A DNA stretch of 48,097 bases, taken from positions 1 to 48,097 of the forward strand of contig CANQDA010000026.1 in assembly GCA_947591155.1 (NCBI GenBank), written 5' to 3'. A program made the position numbers and the translations under genes. Below are positions 8,214-16,082 of this stretch, piece by piece; position 1 is the first letter of the stretch; the number at the start of each line of letters is the position of its first letter. Origin of the DNA: an uncultured Lachnospiraceae bacterium (GTDB taxonomy: Bacteria > Bacillota > Clostridia > Lachnospirales > Lachnospiraceae). The notes beneath the pieces are model-generated. The model did not search any database. It saw only the letters and a list, made by a program, of their open reading frames with translations, and was not told the origin of the DNA.

Positions 8214-9065
8214 TCATTCCTTCAGCGCGGCCGCCGCGATACCCTGCTCCAGATACTCCTGCCCGCTCAGGAACAGAAGCAGCGCCGGAACCAGCATCAT
8301 GAACGCCGCCGCAAATCCCAGTCCGACCTCCGCCAATCCGATCTCCGGCAAAAACAGCGACAGCGGCCAAAGCGATTTTGTCTTCAGAAACGTCATCGGC
8401 TGCTCGATCATGTTCCACGATTCCAGAAAGCCCAGAATGCCGGAGGAAACGATGCCTGCCGCCCCGAGCGGAATCCCGATCCGAAAGAATATCTGCAAAT
8501 GCCCTGCCCCGTCGATGCGCGCCGCTTCAAGGATCGCCTCCGGGATCCCGCAGAAGAAACGGTACATGATGAATACGGGGAACGTTGAAAACACCGCCGG
8601 CAGGATCACCGCCGCGTGCGTGTCCAACAGCCGAAACCGATCCAGCACGAGATACTGCGGCAGCATCAGCACCTGAAACGGCATGAGCATCAACACGATA
8701 TACAACAGAAGAACCGCCTGCTTTCCCGGAAATTCAAACCGCGCCAGACCCCACGCTGCCGGGACGCCGAATACTGTCTGTCCGACCAGAATGCACAGGG
8801 AAATTTTCAGAGAGTTCCAGAACATCACAAAGAACTGCGGTGAATCCAGCAGAAGCTCCACGAGCGAGCGCAGCGTCGGAGCATGCGGCAGCAGCGGCCA
8901 GCTCGCCATCCCCTCCGTGCCCGTGAGCACCGGAGCCAGATAATCCTCCAGCTCCCACTGCTGCATAAACACGCCCGTCGCTGCGAACAGCACTGGAAAG
9001 CAGATAATTCCGGCCAGCAGGATCAGCGGCAGATATGCAATTTCCCTCACAAATTTTTTTGCCAT
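8214..9065 (-). CDS. CUT1 ABC transporter permease, MalG-like
   Basis: Inner-membrane subunit of an ABC importer of the carbohydrate CUT1 class. It has about six TM segments and the cytoplasmic EAA loop that docks the ATPase (EAARIDGAGHLQIFFRIGIPL spans it). Length of 283 aa is normal. I use the ATG at 9065, preceded by AAAGGGTG; a TTG seven codons upstream is a weaker alternative. It follows the MalF-like permease by 194 bp and precedes the adaptor gene by 198 bp, all on one strand. No ATPase gene is in the window; many Firmicutes share one MsmK/UgpC-type ATPase among several CUT1 systems. Substrate unknown. Confidence 0.88.
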   Translation of the reverse strand: MAKKFVREIAYLPLILLAGIICFPVLFAATGVFMQQWELEDYLAPVLTGTEGMASWPLLPHAPTLRSLVELLLDSPQFFVMFWNSLKISLCILVGQTVFGVPAAWGLARFEFPGKQAVLLLYIVLMLMPFQVLMLPQYLVLDRFRLLDTHAAVILPAVFSTFPVFIMYRFFCGIPEAILEAARIDGAGHLQIFFRIGIPLGAAGIVSSGILGFLESWNMIEQPMTFLKTKSLWPLSLFLPEIGLAEVGLGFAAAFMMLVPALLLFLSGQEYLEQGIAAAALKE

Positions 9066-9259
9066 CCGCTGCACCCTTTCTTTCAAAATTATCTGATTGC
9101 TTGTTTCCCAATTCCGATCGTTTGCTCTTCGTCCGCTTTCCCAACGCTATCTACATATTTTTCTGTTTTCCATCTTATTTCAGGCTTCATCTGTCCGTCT
9201 CTCCGACATTGTTTATAGCCTTTTTCACTTTTCCAGAGTGTAACTTTATGACTTTCTTT

Positions 9260-10126
9260 TTACTCCCGCTCCCAGCTCCGCCTCAGCACGAGGATGAGCG
9301 CCAACACCACGATCGCGTTGACAACCGCGGCCGCCGAAATCTTGTCGAAGGACAACTCACGGAACCAGTTGTTGTAAAGATGCTGAAGCAGGTACATGCT
9401 CTGGTGCGGGTAATCCCCGGCGACCAGCCACGCCTCGCGGAACACCTTAAACGAGTTGAGAAAGGACAGCACCGTGATCGTGTACAGGGACGGCAGAAGG
9501 TTCGGGATCGTGATCCGCGTGAAACACTTCCACTCACTCGCTCCGTCGACGCGCGCCGCCTCGTAGATGTCCTCCGGAATCCCGGCAAGCCCGGCCAGCC
9601 ACAAGATCATGTCGTAACCGAGATTCTTCCAGAGGTAGCTGACGACCAGCACCGAGAACGCCGCACCGCTTGTCATCCAGCCGATCTTCTGCACGCCGAG
9701 CTTCAGAAGGAGACCGTTGAGCAGCCCGTTTGAATGGAACAACACCTTCCAGACGAGTACGACCGACGCGGCGGGCACCGCCACCGGGATCAGAAGCATG
9801 CTCTTGAGCAGGTTCTTTCCGGTGTGCAGCTTCTGCAGGACAACCGCAAGCACAAGCGAGAGCGCCACCAGAAGCGGAATGCAGACGCCGGTGAAGCGCA
9901 GCGTGTTCATCGCCGCCATCCGGAACGCCGTGTTCGTGAATACCGTCACGTAGTTCGTCCAGCCAACCCACTTCGCCGTGACCGCGCTCTGAAACGACCT
10001 GCGCACTACCTCAGCGAACGGCAGCAACGTGAAGCAGACGACCCCGGCAAAACCAGGCAATAAAAACAAAACTCCCGCAAACTCCATCTTACGTTTGTCC
10101 TTCTTTTTCTCCCGCCTCCGCCGCAT
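9260..10126 (-). CDS. CUT1 ABC transporter permease, MalF/UgpA-like
   Basis: Partner permease of the MalG-like subunit, with six predicted TM segments and the EAA loop (YEAARVDGASEWKCFTRITIP). The N-terminus is strongly basic (MRRRREKKKDKRK) and should lie in the cytoplasm. Length of 288 aa is normal. The start follows GGGAA. It is located between the large solute-binding protein and the MalG-like permease, the usual SBP-MalF-MalG order. The region upstream, 10127-10335, carries an imperfect 35-bp direct repeat. Confidence 0.88.
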   Translation of the reverse strand: MRRRREKKKDKRKMEFAGVLFLLPGFAGVVCFTLLPFAEVVRRSFQSAVTAKWVGWTNYVTVFTNTAFRMAAMNTLRFTGVCIPLLVALSLVLAVVLQKLHTGKNLLKSMLLIPVAVPAASVVLVWKVLFHSNGLLNGLLLKLGVQKIGWMTSGAAFSVLVVSYLWKNLGYDMILWLAGLAGIPEDIYEAARVDGASEWKCFTRITIPNLLPSLYTITVLSFLNSFKVFREAWLVAGDYPHQSMYLLQHLYNNWFRELSFDKISAAAVVNAIVVLALILVLRRSWERE

Positions 10127-10139
10127 CTGTGTTCCCTTC

Positions 10140-10236
10140 CCAAACTGCCTTTCGCCTCACGAGCTTCTGTCTTTCCGAACGATTCTTTTATAATAATTCA
10201 GCCAAACTGCCTTTCGTCTCACGATCTTCTGTCTTT
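10140..10236. repeat. 35-bp direct repeat between SBP and permease genes
   Basis: Two 35-bp copies at 10140-10174 and 10202-10236 begin CCAAACTGCCTTTCG and end CTTCTGTCTTT, with two mismatches between them and starts 62 bp apart. They lie downstream of the solute-binding-protein stop codon. No hairpin or promoter was recognised in the unit. Confidence 0.7.
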
Positions 10237-10335
10237 ATCCTGACTCCCCATGCTTTCACTGCGATCATGTCAAACATTCTCATGAATCCATCTGCCGCAC
10301 CGATCGAACGCGCGGCTTTTTTTACGGCATTTGGT

Positions 10336-12681
10336 TTACTCCGCCAGATACAGGTTGATCCGCTGCAGGATCGCGTTCACCGCCTCGTCCTCGCTCGTCT
10401 CCCCGCTCAGGCAGCGCTGCATCTCCTCGATCACCACGTCCTGTTGGACGCGCTCCGTCTCGACCGGCACGCTCACCTGCTGCGCCATCGCCATCAGCGC
10501 TTCACGCTCCACATCCGTCGGCCACTCATACTCAAGACCGAACATGTTTCCTTCCTCGTCGCCGCTGTAAACTCCAAAACCGTCCCCGAGCGAATCCGTG
10601 TTGATCCGGTCCTCCAGCGCAGTCCGGTTCAGCGGGAAACCGTCGCTGGATATCTGCTTTTGCGTCTCCGCCGAGAGCAGGAACCTCACAAGCTCTTCCG
10701 CCTGTTCCGGCTCCTTTGACGTGCCGAGAACACCGAGCAGTCCACACGGGACGAAGAATTTTTCCTCTGACAGATTCGACAGCGCCACCGCGCAGTCGCC
10801 GTTCTGTTTGTTTATGGAAGTCAGGCCGCAATAATCCGTCATCTGATACAGCGCGCCCGGGTAAAACGTACAATCGCCTATGAGCAACTGCATAACAGAA
10901 GACATCAGGTCATCGCCCTTGATTCCCAATATCTGTTCCTCCGCATTCCAGCTGTACATTTCTTCCTGCTGAAGCATACCCAGTTTTTCCACTTCCTCCT
11001 GTGACGCGTTCGCCTTCCATGTCTCCGTGATTTGTCTAACCGCATGCACATACTGCGCCAGTTTCTCCTGATCCAGCGTTCCGTCTTCATTCTTCCATGC
11101 GCCGGCACTGACGCGGTAGAGAAGCTGCGGGAGAGTAAAAATGGTAAACGACGAGACCGTCCCCTGCTGCGCGGCAAGCGCCTCGATCGCGTCAAAGCTG
11201 TCGATGCCGCTTATGAGCTCCGGCTTTCCCGCTGCCATTACGATGCCGAAACGCTGCGGAACCGCATAGAACGCGCCGTCCTGCTCATACGCGCCGAGCA
11301 CATTGTCCATCAGTCCCTCGCTGTCCTGCAGCTCGGCGACGATTCCGCTCAGATCCGTCAAAAGTCCCTGTTCTGCATAGCTGTCGACCGGCAGGCTGTC
11401 CAGCACAAGAACATCCGGACCGCTGCCCGCCAGAATCTCCGTGTTCAGCGTGCGCAGCGCGTCGGAGGCTGTCACGCCGTCCTCCCCGCTCATACCAATC
11501 TCATAATTCACATAAATATCCGGATACTTTTTCTGGAACAGCGTGATCGCCTCCCGGAGCTCGCTCTGCTCCGTCAGCGAATAGATCGTCAGCTCCTTCT
11601 GCGGTACGCTCGGGGTATCCGCGGAATACTCATATTTCAGCAGCTTGTGTTCCGCATCATCGAAACAAACCAGATAGAAGCACTGATCCGCTACCGCCAT
11701 CGCGCAGAGAAAGGTCGACGGCGAGGCAAGTGTCCCCAGCGTGCCGTCCACGACCTGTTCCACAACGCTTCCGTCCATCGCGTGCGCGAAGATTCCGTCC
11801 CCCGTGCCGTAGTACAGCCGGCCTTCCTCGTCCTCCGCCATCACGATCGGCACAGACGCGGTCGACGAGATCGTATATATACCTCCGGACAGGTCCGACC
11901 CTCCCGCGTACAGCGCCTCCTCAAGCGGTTCGTCGCGCGAAAGCGGCTCACCGCTCGCGATGTCGTAGCGCTGCAGCTGCGATGGCATGAGTACCAGCGC
12001 TTCCTCCCCGCAGGTCCCGATCATATCCGCGCCGCTGGCGATCGTGCTGCCGCTCTCGACGGTTTCCGGATCAAACACCAGGACGTCGCCCCCTGGTTCC
12101 ATCCCGATCAGCTTCCCGTTCTGCGCAAAATCCATTGTATAAGAACTGTCGGCGTCCCGCCTTGCCGTCACATTGCCCTGTGCGTCAAACGCGATCAGAT
12201 AATTCTGTAACTCGTCCTCATCATCTGCCTCGTATCCCGATGCGACTCCCCCGCCCGTGGGGCTTAGGTCAATATCATAGAACAACTTCTTCGCGTATTC
12301 CTCCGGAAATGCGCCGGTCTGCTCCCAGCTCACACCGCCGTCCGCGCTGTCCCAGATCGTATAGCCGTTGTCGCCCACCCCGAGCATCCGCAGCGTTCCT
12401 TCCGCCGTCCGCACGACGTCCAGAGGACCGAAATCCTCCGCCGGCATGGCAAGCTCCGACTCAAGGTAACGCCCCATCGCGACGTCGCCCTCCTCGGCGT
12501 GCGCCACGCTCCCCGGCACATTCCCGGCCAGCTCCGCGGGCAGAGCTTCCGCCAGACCATCAGGCAAACTCCGGACGATACCGCCCGGCAGACCGCCCGC
12601 GAGCGCCCCGGTCATCGCGAGGCAGATCGCGGAAACGCCCGCGCACCACTTTTTCCACAAACCCTTTCTTATCATTTTCAT
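10336..12681 (-). CDS. Extracellular solute-binding protein with N-terminal propeller-like region
   Basis: A secreted ligand-binding component of the adjacent ABC importer. The signal peptide is at residues 1-30 (basic start, then CAGVSAICLAMTGALAGG) with no clear lipobox. Residues about 40-355 contain repeated beta-rich segments and a BNR/sialidase-like motif, WDSADGGVSWEQ, at 107-118, which suggests a beta-propeller. From about residue 360 a family 1 solute-binding domain begins (KELTIYSLTEQSELREAI, then LNTEILAGSGPDVLVLD). At 781 aa it is almost twice the length of an ordinary SBP. The start is the ATG at 12681 with AGGAGG seven bases upstream; an upstream in-frame ATG would hide the signal peptide behind 36 residues. 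It is the first gene of the importer-adaptor cluster. Confidence 0.82.
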   Translation of the reverse strand: MKMIRKGLWKKWCAGVSAICLAMTGALAGGLPGGIVRSLPDGLAEALPAELAGNVPGSVAHAEEGDVAMGRYLESELAMPAEDFGPLDVVRTAEGTLRMLGVGDNGYTIWDSADGGVSWEQTGAFPEEYAKKLFYDIDLSPTGGGVASGYEADDEDELQNYLIAFDAQGNVTARRDADSSYTMDFAQNGKLIGMEPGGDVLVFDPETVESGSTIASGADMIGTCGEEALVLMPSQLQRYDIASGEPLSRDEPLEEALYAGGSDLSGGIYTISSTASVPIVMAEDEEGRLYYGTGDGIFAHAMDGSVVEQVVDGTLGTLASPSTFLCAMAVADQCFYLVCFDDAEHKLLKYEYSADTPSVPQKELTIYSLTEQSELREAITLFQKKYPDIYVNYEIGMSGEDGVTASDALRTLNTEILAGSGPDVLVLDSLPVDSYAEQGLLTDLSGIVAELQDSEGLMDNVLGAYEQDGAFYAVPQRFGIVMAAGKPELISGIDSFDAIEALAAQQGTVSSFTIFTLPQLLYRVSAGAWKNEDGTLDQEKLAQYVHAVRQITETWKANASQEEVEKLGMLQQEEMYSWNAEEQILGIKGDDLMSSVMQLLIGDCTFYPGALYQMTDYCGLTSINKQNGDCAVALSNLSEEKFFVPCGLLGVLGTSKEPEQAEELVRFLLSAETQKQISSDGFPLNRTALEDRINTDSLGDGFGVYSGDEEGNMFGLEYEWPTDVEREALMAMAQQVSVPVETERVQQDVVIEEMQRCLSGETSEDEAVNAILQRINLYLAE

Positions 12682-12882
12682 ACTCCGACCTCCTGTTGAA
12701 TGTTCTGACGCAACAGAATACGCTTTCGCACAGATCCGTACCGCATTTCGTGTCTGCGCTTTGCGTTGCTCCTGCACGCCCTTTTTCATTTTCTCAGTCA
12801 GTGTAATCTATCTGTCTCTAAATTTGCTCTAAGTTCGGGAAAAATAGATGAAAGTGATAGAAATGCATATCAGAAATTTTGT

Positions 12883-12911
12883 TTGACAAACAGTAGAACA
12901 ATGCATATAAT
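12883..12911 (+). promoter_or_regulatory. Consensus sigma-A promoter, candidate antitoxin RNA promoter
   Basis: A perfect -35 TTGACA and perfect -10 TATAAT are separated by 17 nt. No plus-strand gene begins for more than 400 bases, and transcription would run antisense into the small toxin-like gene at 13012-13092. This arrangement is typical of the antitoxin RNA of a type I toxin-antitoxin pair. The rest of 12682-13011 should hold the leader and promoter of the SBP gene, which I could not place with confidence. Confidence 0.7.
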
Positions 12912-12975
12912 ATGCTTAACAGAACAGCCGCTAAGGAAGGTCACAGCTTCCCGCCCCGGCGAATCAATTTAGCTA

Positions 12976-13016
12976 AGTAAGCCGCCTATCTTTTTCGGGG
13001 ACAAGGCGGCTCTACT
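12976..13016. ncRNA. Hairpin shared by toxin mRNA 3' region and candidate antitoxin RNA
   Basis: The inverted repeat AGTAAGCCGCCT / AGGCGGCTCTACT flanks a loop containing CTTTTTCGGGG. It overlaps the last codon of the small toxin-like ORF and lies inside the predicted antisense transcript, which would start near 12918. It is the expected site of RNA-RNA contact. The 3' end of the antisense RNA is not defined by an obvious U-tract. Confidence 0.45.
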
Positions 13017-13092
13017 TATCTCTCAAACTCAGAATTGCGACGATCAAAAGACCGACAGTCAAAATGACCATGAACTCTTCGTATGTAGTCAT
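13012..13092 (-). CDS. Putative holin-like toxin, type I toxin-antitoxin system (26 aa)
   Basis: This 26-codon ORF starts with MTTYEEFMVILTVGLL and ends with a basic LRDK tail: a short N-terminal segment, one hydrophobic helix and a charged end. That matches the Hol-Tox family of small membrane peptides seen in Firmicutes, recognised here by pattern only. An excellent Shine-Dalgarno sequence (AAGGGGG, eight bases before ATG) argues that it is translated. A plausible promoter (-35 TTGTGA, 16 nt, -10 TATGAT) lies near 13165-13195. A consensus promoter on the opposite strand at 12883-12911 would make an antisense RNA. Such peptides insert in the membrane and are toxic when the RNA antitoxin is absent. 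Confidence 0.65.
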   Translation of the reverse strand: MTTYEEFMVILTVGLLIVAILSLRDK

Positions 13093-13384
13093 AAGCATTC
13101 CCCCTTTCCGCAGAACTCGAAACGGGAGCATGTCCGCCCTACCGGCTGCTCAGTGAAACATACTATCTGGTAATCATATAATATATATAAATCGTCACAA
13201 AAAGCCACTATATCGATGTGCTATAATCCCATTTTTATAGAAAATTTAGAGAATCCTATGCTATACTAAAATATATTTTAATTTGAATGCTTTGTCTGAA
13301 ATCATAACAAACAAATGAGTGGTGTAAAACCTGATATCAATATCTTCATATTCGATCAAAAAATAAGAAAGGGGAGGCGACGAT

Positions 13385-14062
13385 ATGCGCATACTACTGA
13401 TCGAGGACGACAAAGAACTGTGCCGTTCTCTGCGATCCATGCTGGAACAGCAGGGCTTTGATGTGACGGTCTCGCACGACGGCGAGGAAGGCTTGTTCTA
13501 TCTTCTGGAAAACGCGCACGATCTGGTGCTCCTGGACCGTATGCTGCCCGAGATGGACGGCATGGAGGTGTTGCGGCTCGCCCGGAAGCAGCATGTGACT
13601 ACCCCGGTCATCTTCCTGACGGCACTCGGCAGCCTCGACGAGCGGATTGACGGGCTCGACCGCGGCGCGGACGACTACATTGTCAAGCCGTTCGCGTTCG
13701 AGGAGCTGATGGCGCGCATCCGCTGCATCTGCCGCCGCCCCCAGCGTCTGACCGAAGCGCGGGGCTTTACCTTCGGCGACCTCAGCTACCATCCCGAACA
13801 GAATCTTTTGCGCTGCAAAGACCGCAGCTGTACGCTCTCGCGCCGCGAGGGGGACCTGCTCTCACTCTTTCTTCAGAACACCGGGCAAACGATTCCCCGC
13901 GCGACAATCCTGATGCGCGTCTGGGGTCCCGACGCCGACATCGAGGAGGGCAACCTCGACAACTACATCCACTTCCTGCGCCGCCGCCTTCATTCGGTCG
14001 GCAGCACCGTGGAGCTTCAGACCGTGCGCGGCGTCGGGTATCTGTTACACTCGAATACTTAA
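13385..14062 (+). CDS. OmpR/PhoB-family response regulator
   Basis: DNA-binding partner of the histidine kinase at 14464. The receiver domain shows the acidic pocket D8-D9, the phospho-acceptor D51 (LVLLDRMLPEMDG), T79 and K101 (VKPF). A winged-helix C-terminal domain follows (about 130-225), ending with the typical VRGVGYLL. All key residues are present and the length of 225 aa is normal. The start follows AAGGGGAGG. Regulator and kinase genes usually touch or overlap; here 401 bp with a structured repeat separates them. Possible targets are the adjacent endoglucanase, which has three phased TCGTCAG repeats upstream, and the importer cluster; this is inference from position. Confidence 0.93.
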   Translation: MRILLIEDDKELCRSLRSMLEQQGFDVTVSHDGEEGLFYLLENAHDLVLLDRMLPEMDGMEVLRLARKQHVTTPVIFLTALGSLDERIDGLDRGADDYIVKPFAFEELMARIRCICRRPQRLTEARGFTFGDLSYHPEQNLLRCKDRSCTLSRREGDLLSLFLQNTGQTIPRATILMRVWGPDADIEEGNLDNYIHFLRRRLHSVGSTVELQTVRGVGYLLHSNT

Positions 14063-14063
14063 A

Positions 14064-14451
14064 TTCCTGTTTAGTTCACAAAACAGATTCCTGCCAAGTG
14101 TATCACAACAGCGTCGGCTGTGATCATCCACTGTCCGCCGATTGTCCTCTTACATCTGTCTGCCTGCGTCGGACTATGTCCGCCTCAGATCAGACATCTG
14201 TATCGGACATGTCGGAACAGTCGGATCATCCCAGTCCTCCGCTGGGTGGAGCTTCTCAGGCGGAAACTGCACAGCCCGTACAGTGAATTGGCAATACCTA
14301 AGGCAAACCGTAGAGATCCGCCGGCACTTAGCGAATGCGTAGCATGAGCTTAGTACCGCTGCGTGACCGTAACGAGCGGAAGCGGGTTTCGCCGTGGTAT
14401 TGACCAATTCCTGTGAGGGCGTACGGATAGCCATAGTAAACTAAACAGGAA
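14064..14451. repeat. Structured intergenic repeat, family A, copy 2, with 13-bp terminal inverted repeats
   Basis: TTCCTGTTTAGTT (14064-14076), just after the regulator stop codon, is the exact complement of AACTAAACAGGAA (14439-14451), just before the kinase Shine-Dalgarno. Inside, 14273-14451 matches copy 1 at 5499-5819: AATTGGCAATACC (14286-14298) and GGCAAACC (14302-14309) pair with GGTTTCGCC (14385-14393) and GGTATTGACCAATT (14396-14409). A CCTGT/ACAGG stem follows. The left half (14077-14270) holds several smaller hairpins and has no counterpart in copy 1. It looks like a non-coding element inserted within a two-component operon. Confidence 0.75.
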
Positions 14452-14463
14452 AAAGGAGGCCCC

Positions 14464-15939
14464 ATGTTCCGCAAACTCCACCTTCAGCTCACCACCCTGT
14501 GCGTCGCGATCACCGCGCTTGTCCTCGCTGTTCTTTCCTGCATTTGCCTGTACATCTCCGAGTCTGTTATCCGTGCTCAGGAGCACTCCGCTTTCCTCGC
14601 CAGTCTCGACACGATGTACCGCAATCTGGAGCAGCAGGTCTCCTTGTCCCACACCTGGGTCCGGCAGATGGAGCACAATCACCAATTCTTCCTGCGGATC
14701 ACCGACAATTGCACGCCGCTCTTCTTCCAGGAATTGGAAAAGGAAACAATTCCCGAAGAGCTCTGGTCCGCCGCGCAGGCAAAGGCGCTCGAAACCTATG
14801 GGATCGACCTGCAGGATCCCGGCACGCTCAGCGTCCTGACGCGCTACGAGGAATTTTCTTTGTCTTATGACGGAACACATTACAACGCTTCGGTCGGCCT
14901 GATCCCGCGTGACAACGGCTACATAGGCGTCACCGTGCTGCAGCCGCTCGAGCGGATGGAGACTCGTATCCTCCGACAGCGTCTCGCTTTTCTGGCCGCG
15001 GATCTGGCCGCGCTCGCGCTGCTCGGCGTTTTCTTCTGGTACTTTACGAAACGTATGCTCCGCCCGCTCATCGAGAACCGAAAAAAGCAGATGCAATTCG
15101 TCGCATCTGCCTCGCATGAGCTGCGCTCGCCGCTCACGGTGATATTGAGCAATGTCGCTGCCGTGAGAAGCGGCGCGATGAAAGGGGATTCCCGTTTCCT
15201 CCACGTGATCGACTCCGAAGGGAATCGAATGTCCCGCTTGATCACAGACATGCTGCAGCTCGCGGGCGCGGATAATCACAGCTGGTCGGTCAATCTCTCC
15301 GAGGTTGAGCCGGATACCCTGCTCTTGCAGGTCTGGGAACAATTCGAGCCCGTAGCCATCTCCCGCGGTCTGCGCTGGGAGATCTCCCTGCCCGATGCTC
15401 CCGTGCCGCGCTGCGTCTGCGACGAGGAGCGCATCCGACAGCTCCTCTCTATCCTGATTGAGAACGCGTTCGCATACACGCCGTCCGGCGGTCTGGTTCG
15501 TCTCGCGTTGTCCGTTGATCATTCCTCCGAGAGAGTTGGTCAACGGAATTCCGCGTTCTTACCTCTAAACGACCGATCGCTACGTGCTGAACTTCCCGCC
15601 GGACAACAAGCCGCTCCCGATGAGCGCTCATGTTCCAGACAAATGATTACGGGATCCGCAAAACCTAAATATAAAAAACGTGTGGGCCGACCGGCACATC
15701 ACGACTGTCTCTGCATCGCCGTCATCGACAACGGTCCCGGCATCCCGGACGATCAGAAAACGGCGGTCTTCGAGCGCTTCCACCGGCTCGACCGCTCCCG
15801 CACGGACAAATCACACTTCGGTCTGGGCTTATGCATCGCGCAGGAGATCGCGCGCCTCCATCACGGCCGGATCATTCTCACCGACACACCCGGCGGTGGG
15901 GCGACCTTCACTGTCCTGCTTCCGTTTTCCACATTGTAA
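14464..15939 (+). CDS. Membrane sensor histidine kinase
   Basis: Partner of the upstream regulator. TM helices at about 9-31 and 172-195 flank an external sensor region of about 140 residues with no recognised fold. The dimerisation domain contains the phospho-acceptor H218 in FVASASHELRSPL. The ATPase domain shows the N box (ENAFAYTPSGG), DNGPGIP, FERFHRLDRS and GLGLCIAQEIARLHHG. Between the N box and DNGPGIP lies an unusual insertion of about 60 polar residues (353-414), where a normal kinase needs only a short strand. Everything after it is in frame and conserved, so the enzyme is probably active. The start is set by AAGGAGG, which lies directly beside the right end of the repeat element. 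Confidence 0.92.
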   Translation: MFRKLHLQLTTLCVAITALVLAVLSCICLYISESVIRAQEHSAFLASLDTMYRNLEQQVSLSHTWVRQMEHNHQFFLRITDNCTPLFFQELEKETIPEELWSAAQAKALETYGIDLQDPGTLSVLTRYEEFSLSYDGTHYNASVGLIPRDNGYIGVTVLQPLERMETRILRQRLAFLAADLAALALLGVFFWYFTKRMLRPLIENRKKQMQFVASASHELRSPLTVILSNVAAVRSGAMKGDSRFLHVIDSEGNRMSRLITDMLQLAGADNHSWSVNLSEVEPDTLLLQVWEQFEPVAISRGLRWEISLPDAPVPRCVCDEERIRQLLSILIENAFAYTPSGGLVRLALSVDHSSERVGQRNSAFLPLNDRSLRAELPAGQQAAPDERSCSRQMITGSAKPKYKKRVGRPAHHDCLCIAVIDNGPGIPDDQKTAVFERFHRLDRSRTDKSHFGLGLCIAQEIARLHHGRIILTDTPGGGATFTVLLPFSTL

Positions 15940-15998
15940 GTTGTCAAAATGTTGCCGAAATGCTCTTGAAATTTTTCTCTTTTTTGCGGCATAAAAAT

Positions 15999-16082
15999 AT
16001 CCGTTTGGATTTCCGAAGCGGCTTTTCCGAAAATAATACAACTGTTTTTCGGAAAAGCCGCTCGGAAGGGTACCAAACGGAT
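15999..16082. repeat. Long hairpin between convergent genes, family B, copy 1
   Basis: Three nested perfect blocks form a stem of about 32 bp: ATCCGTTTGG/CCAAACGGAT, TTCCG/CGGAA and the 17-bp AGCGGCTTTTCCGAAAA (16017-16033) with TTTTCGGAAAAGCCGCT (16046-16062). The element fills the space between the kinase and endoglucanase genes and ends at the base before the endoglucanase stop codon. It probably terminates one or both genes. A related copy lies at 25771-25853. Confidence 0.8.

Noticed and set aside
11032..12210. A 392-codon open frame antisense to the large solute-binding protein
   Set aside because: It lacks a Shine-Dalgarno, is Arg/His/Gln-rich and mirrors the G/C-rich third positions of the real gene. 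The solute-binding protein has a signal peptide and domain motifs.
14098..14286. A 62-codon ORF within the regulator-kinase gap
   Set aside because: No Shine-Dalgarno, no family likeness, and it lies across the hairpins of the structured repeat.
14064..14451. Family A as a HEARO/OMEGA-type guide RNA or group II intron remnant
   Set aside because: No IscB/TnpB-like or reverse transcriptase gene is near either copy, and no domain V-like hairpin was seen.
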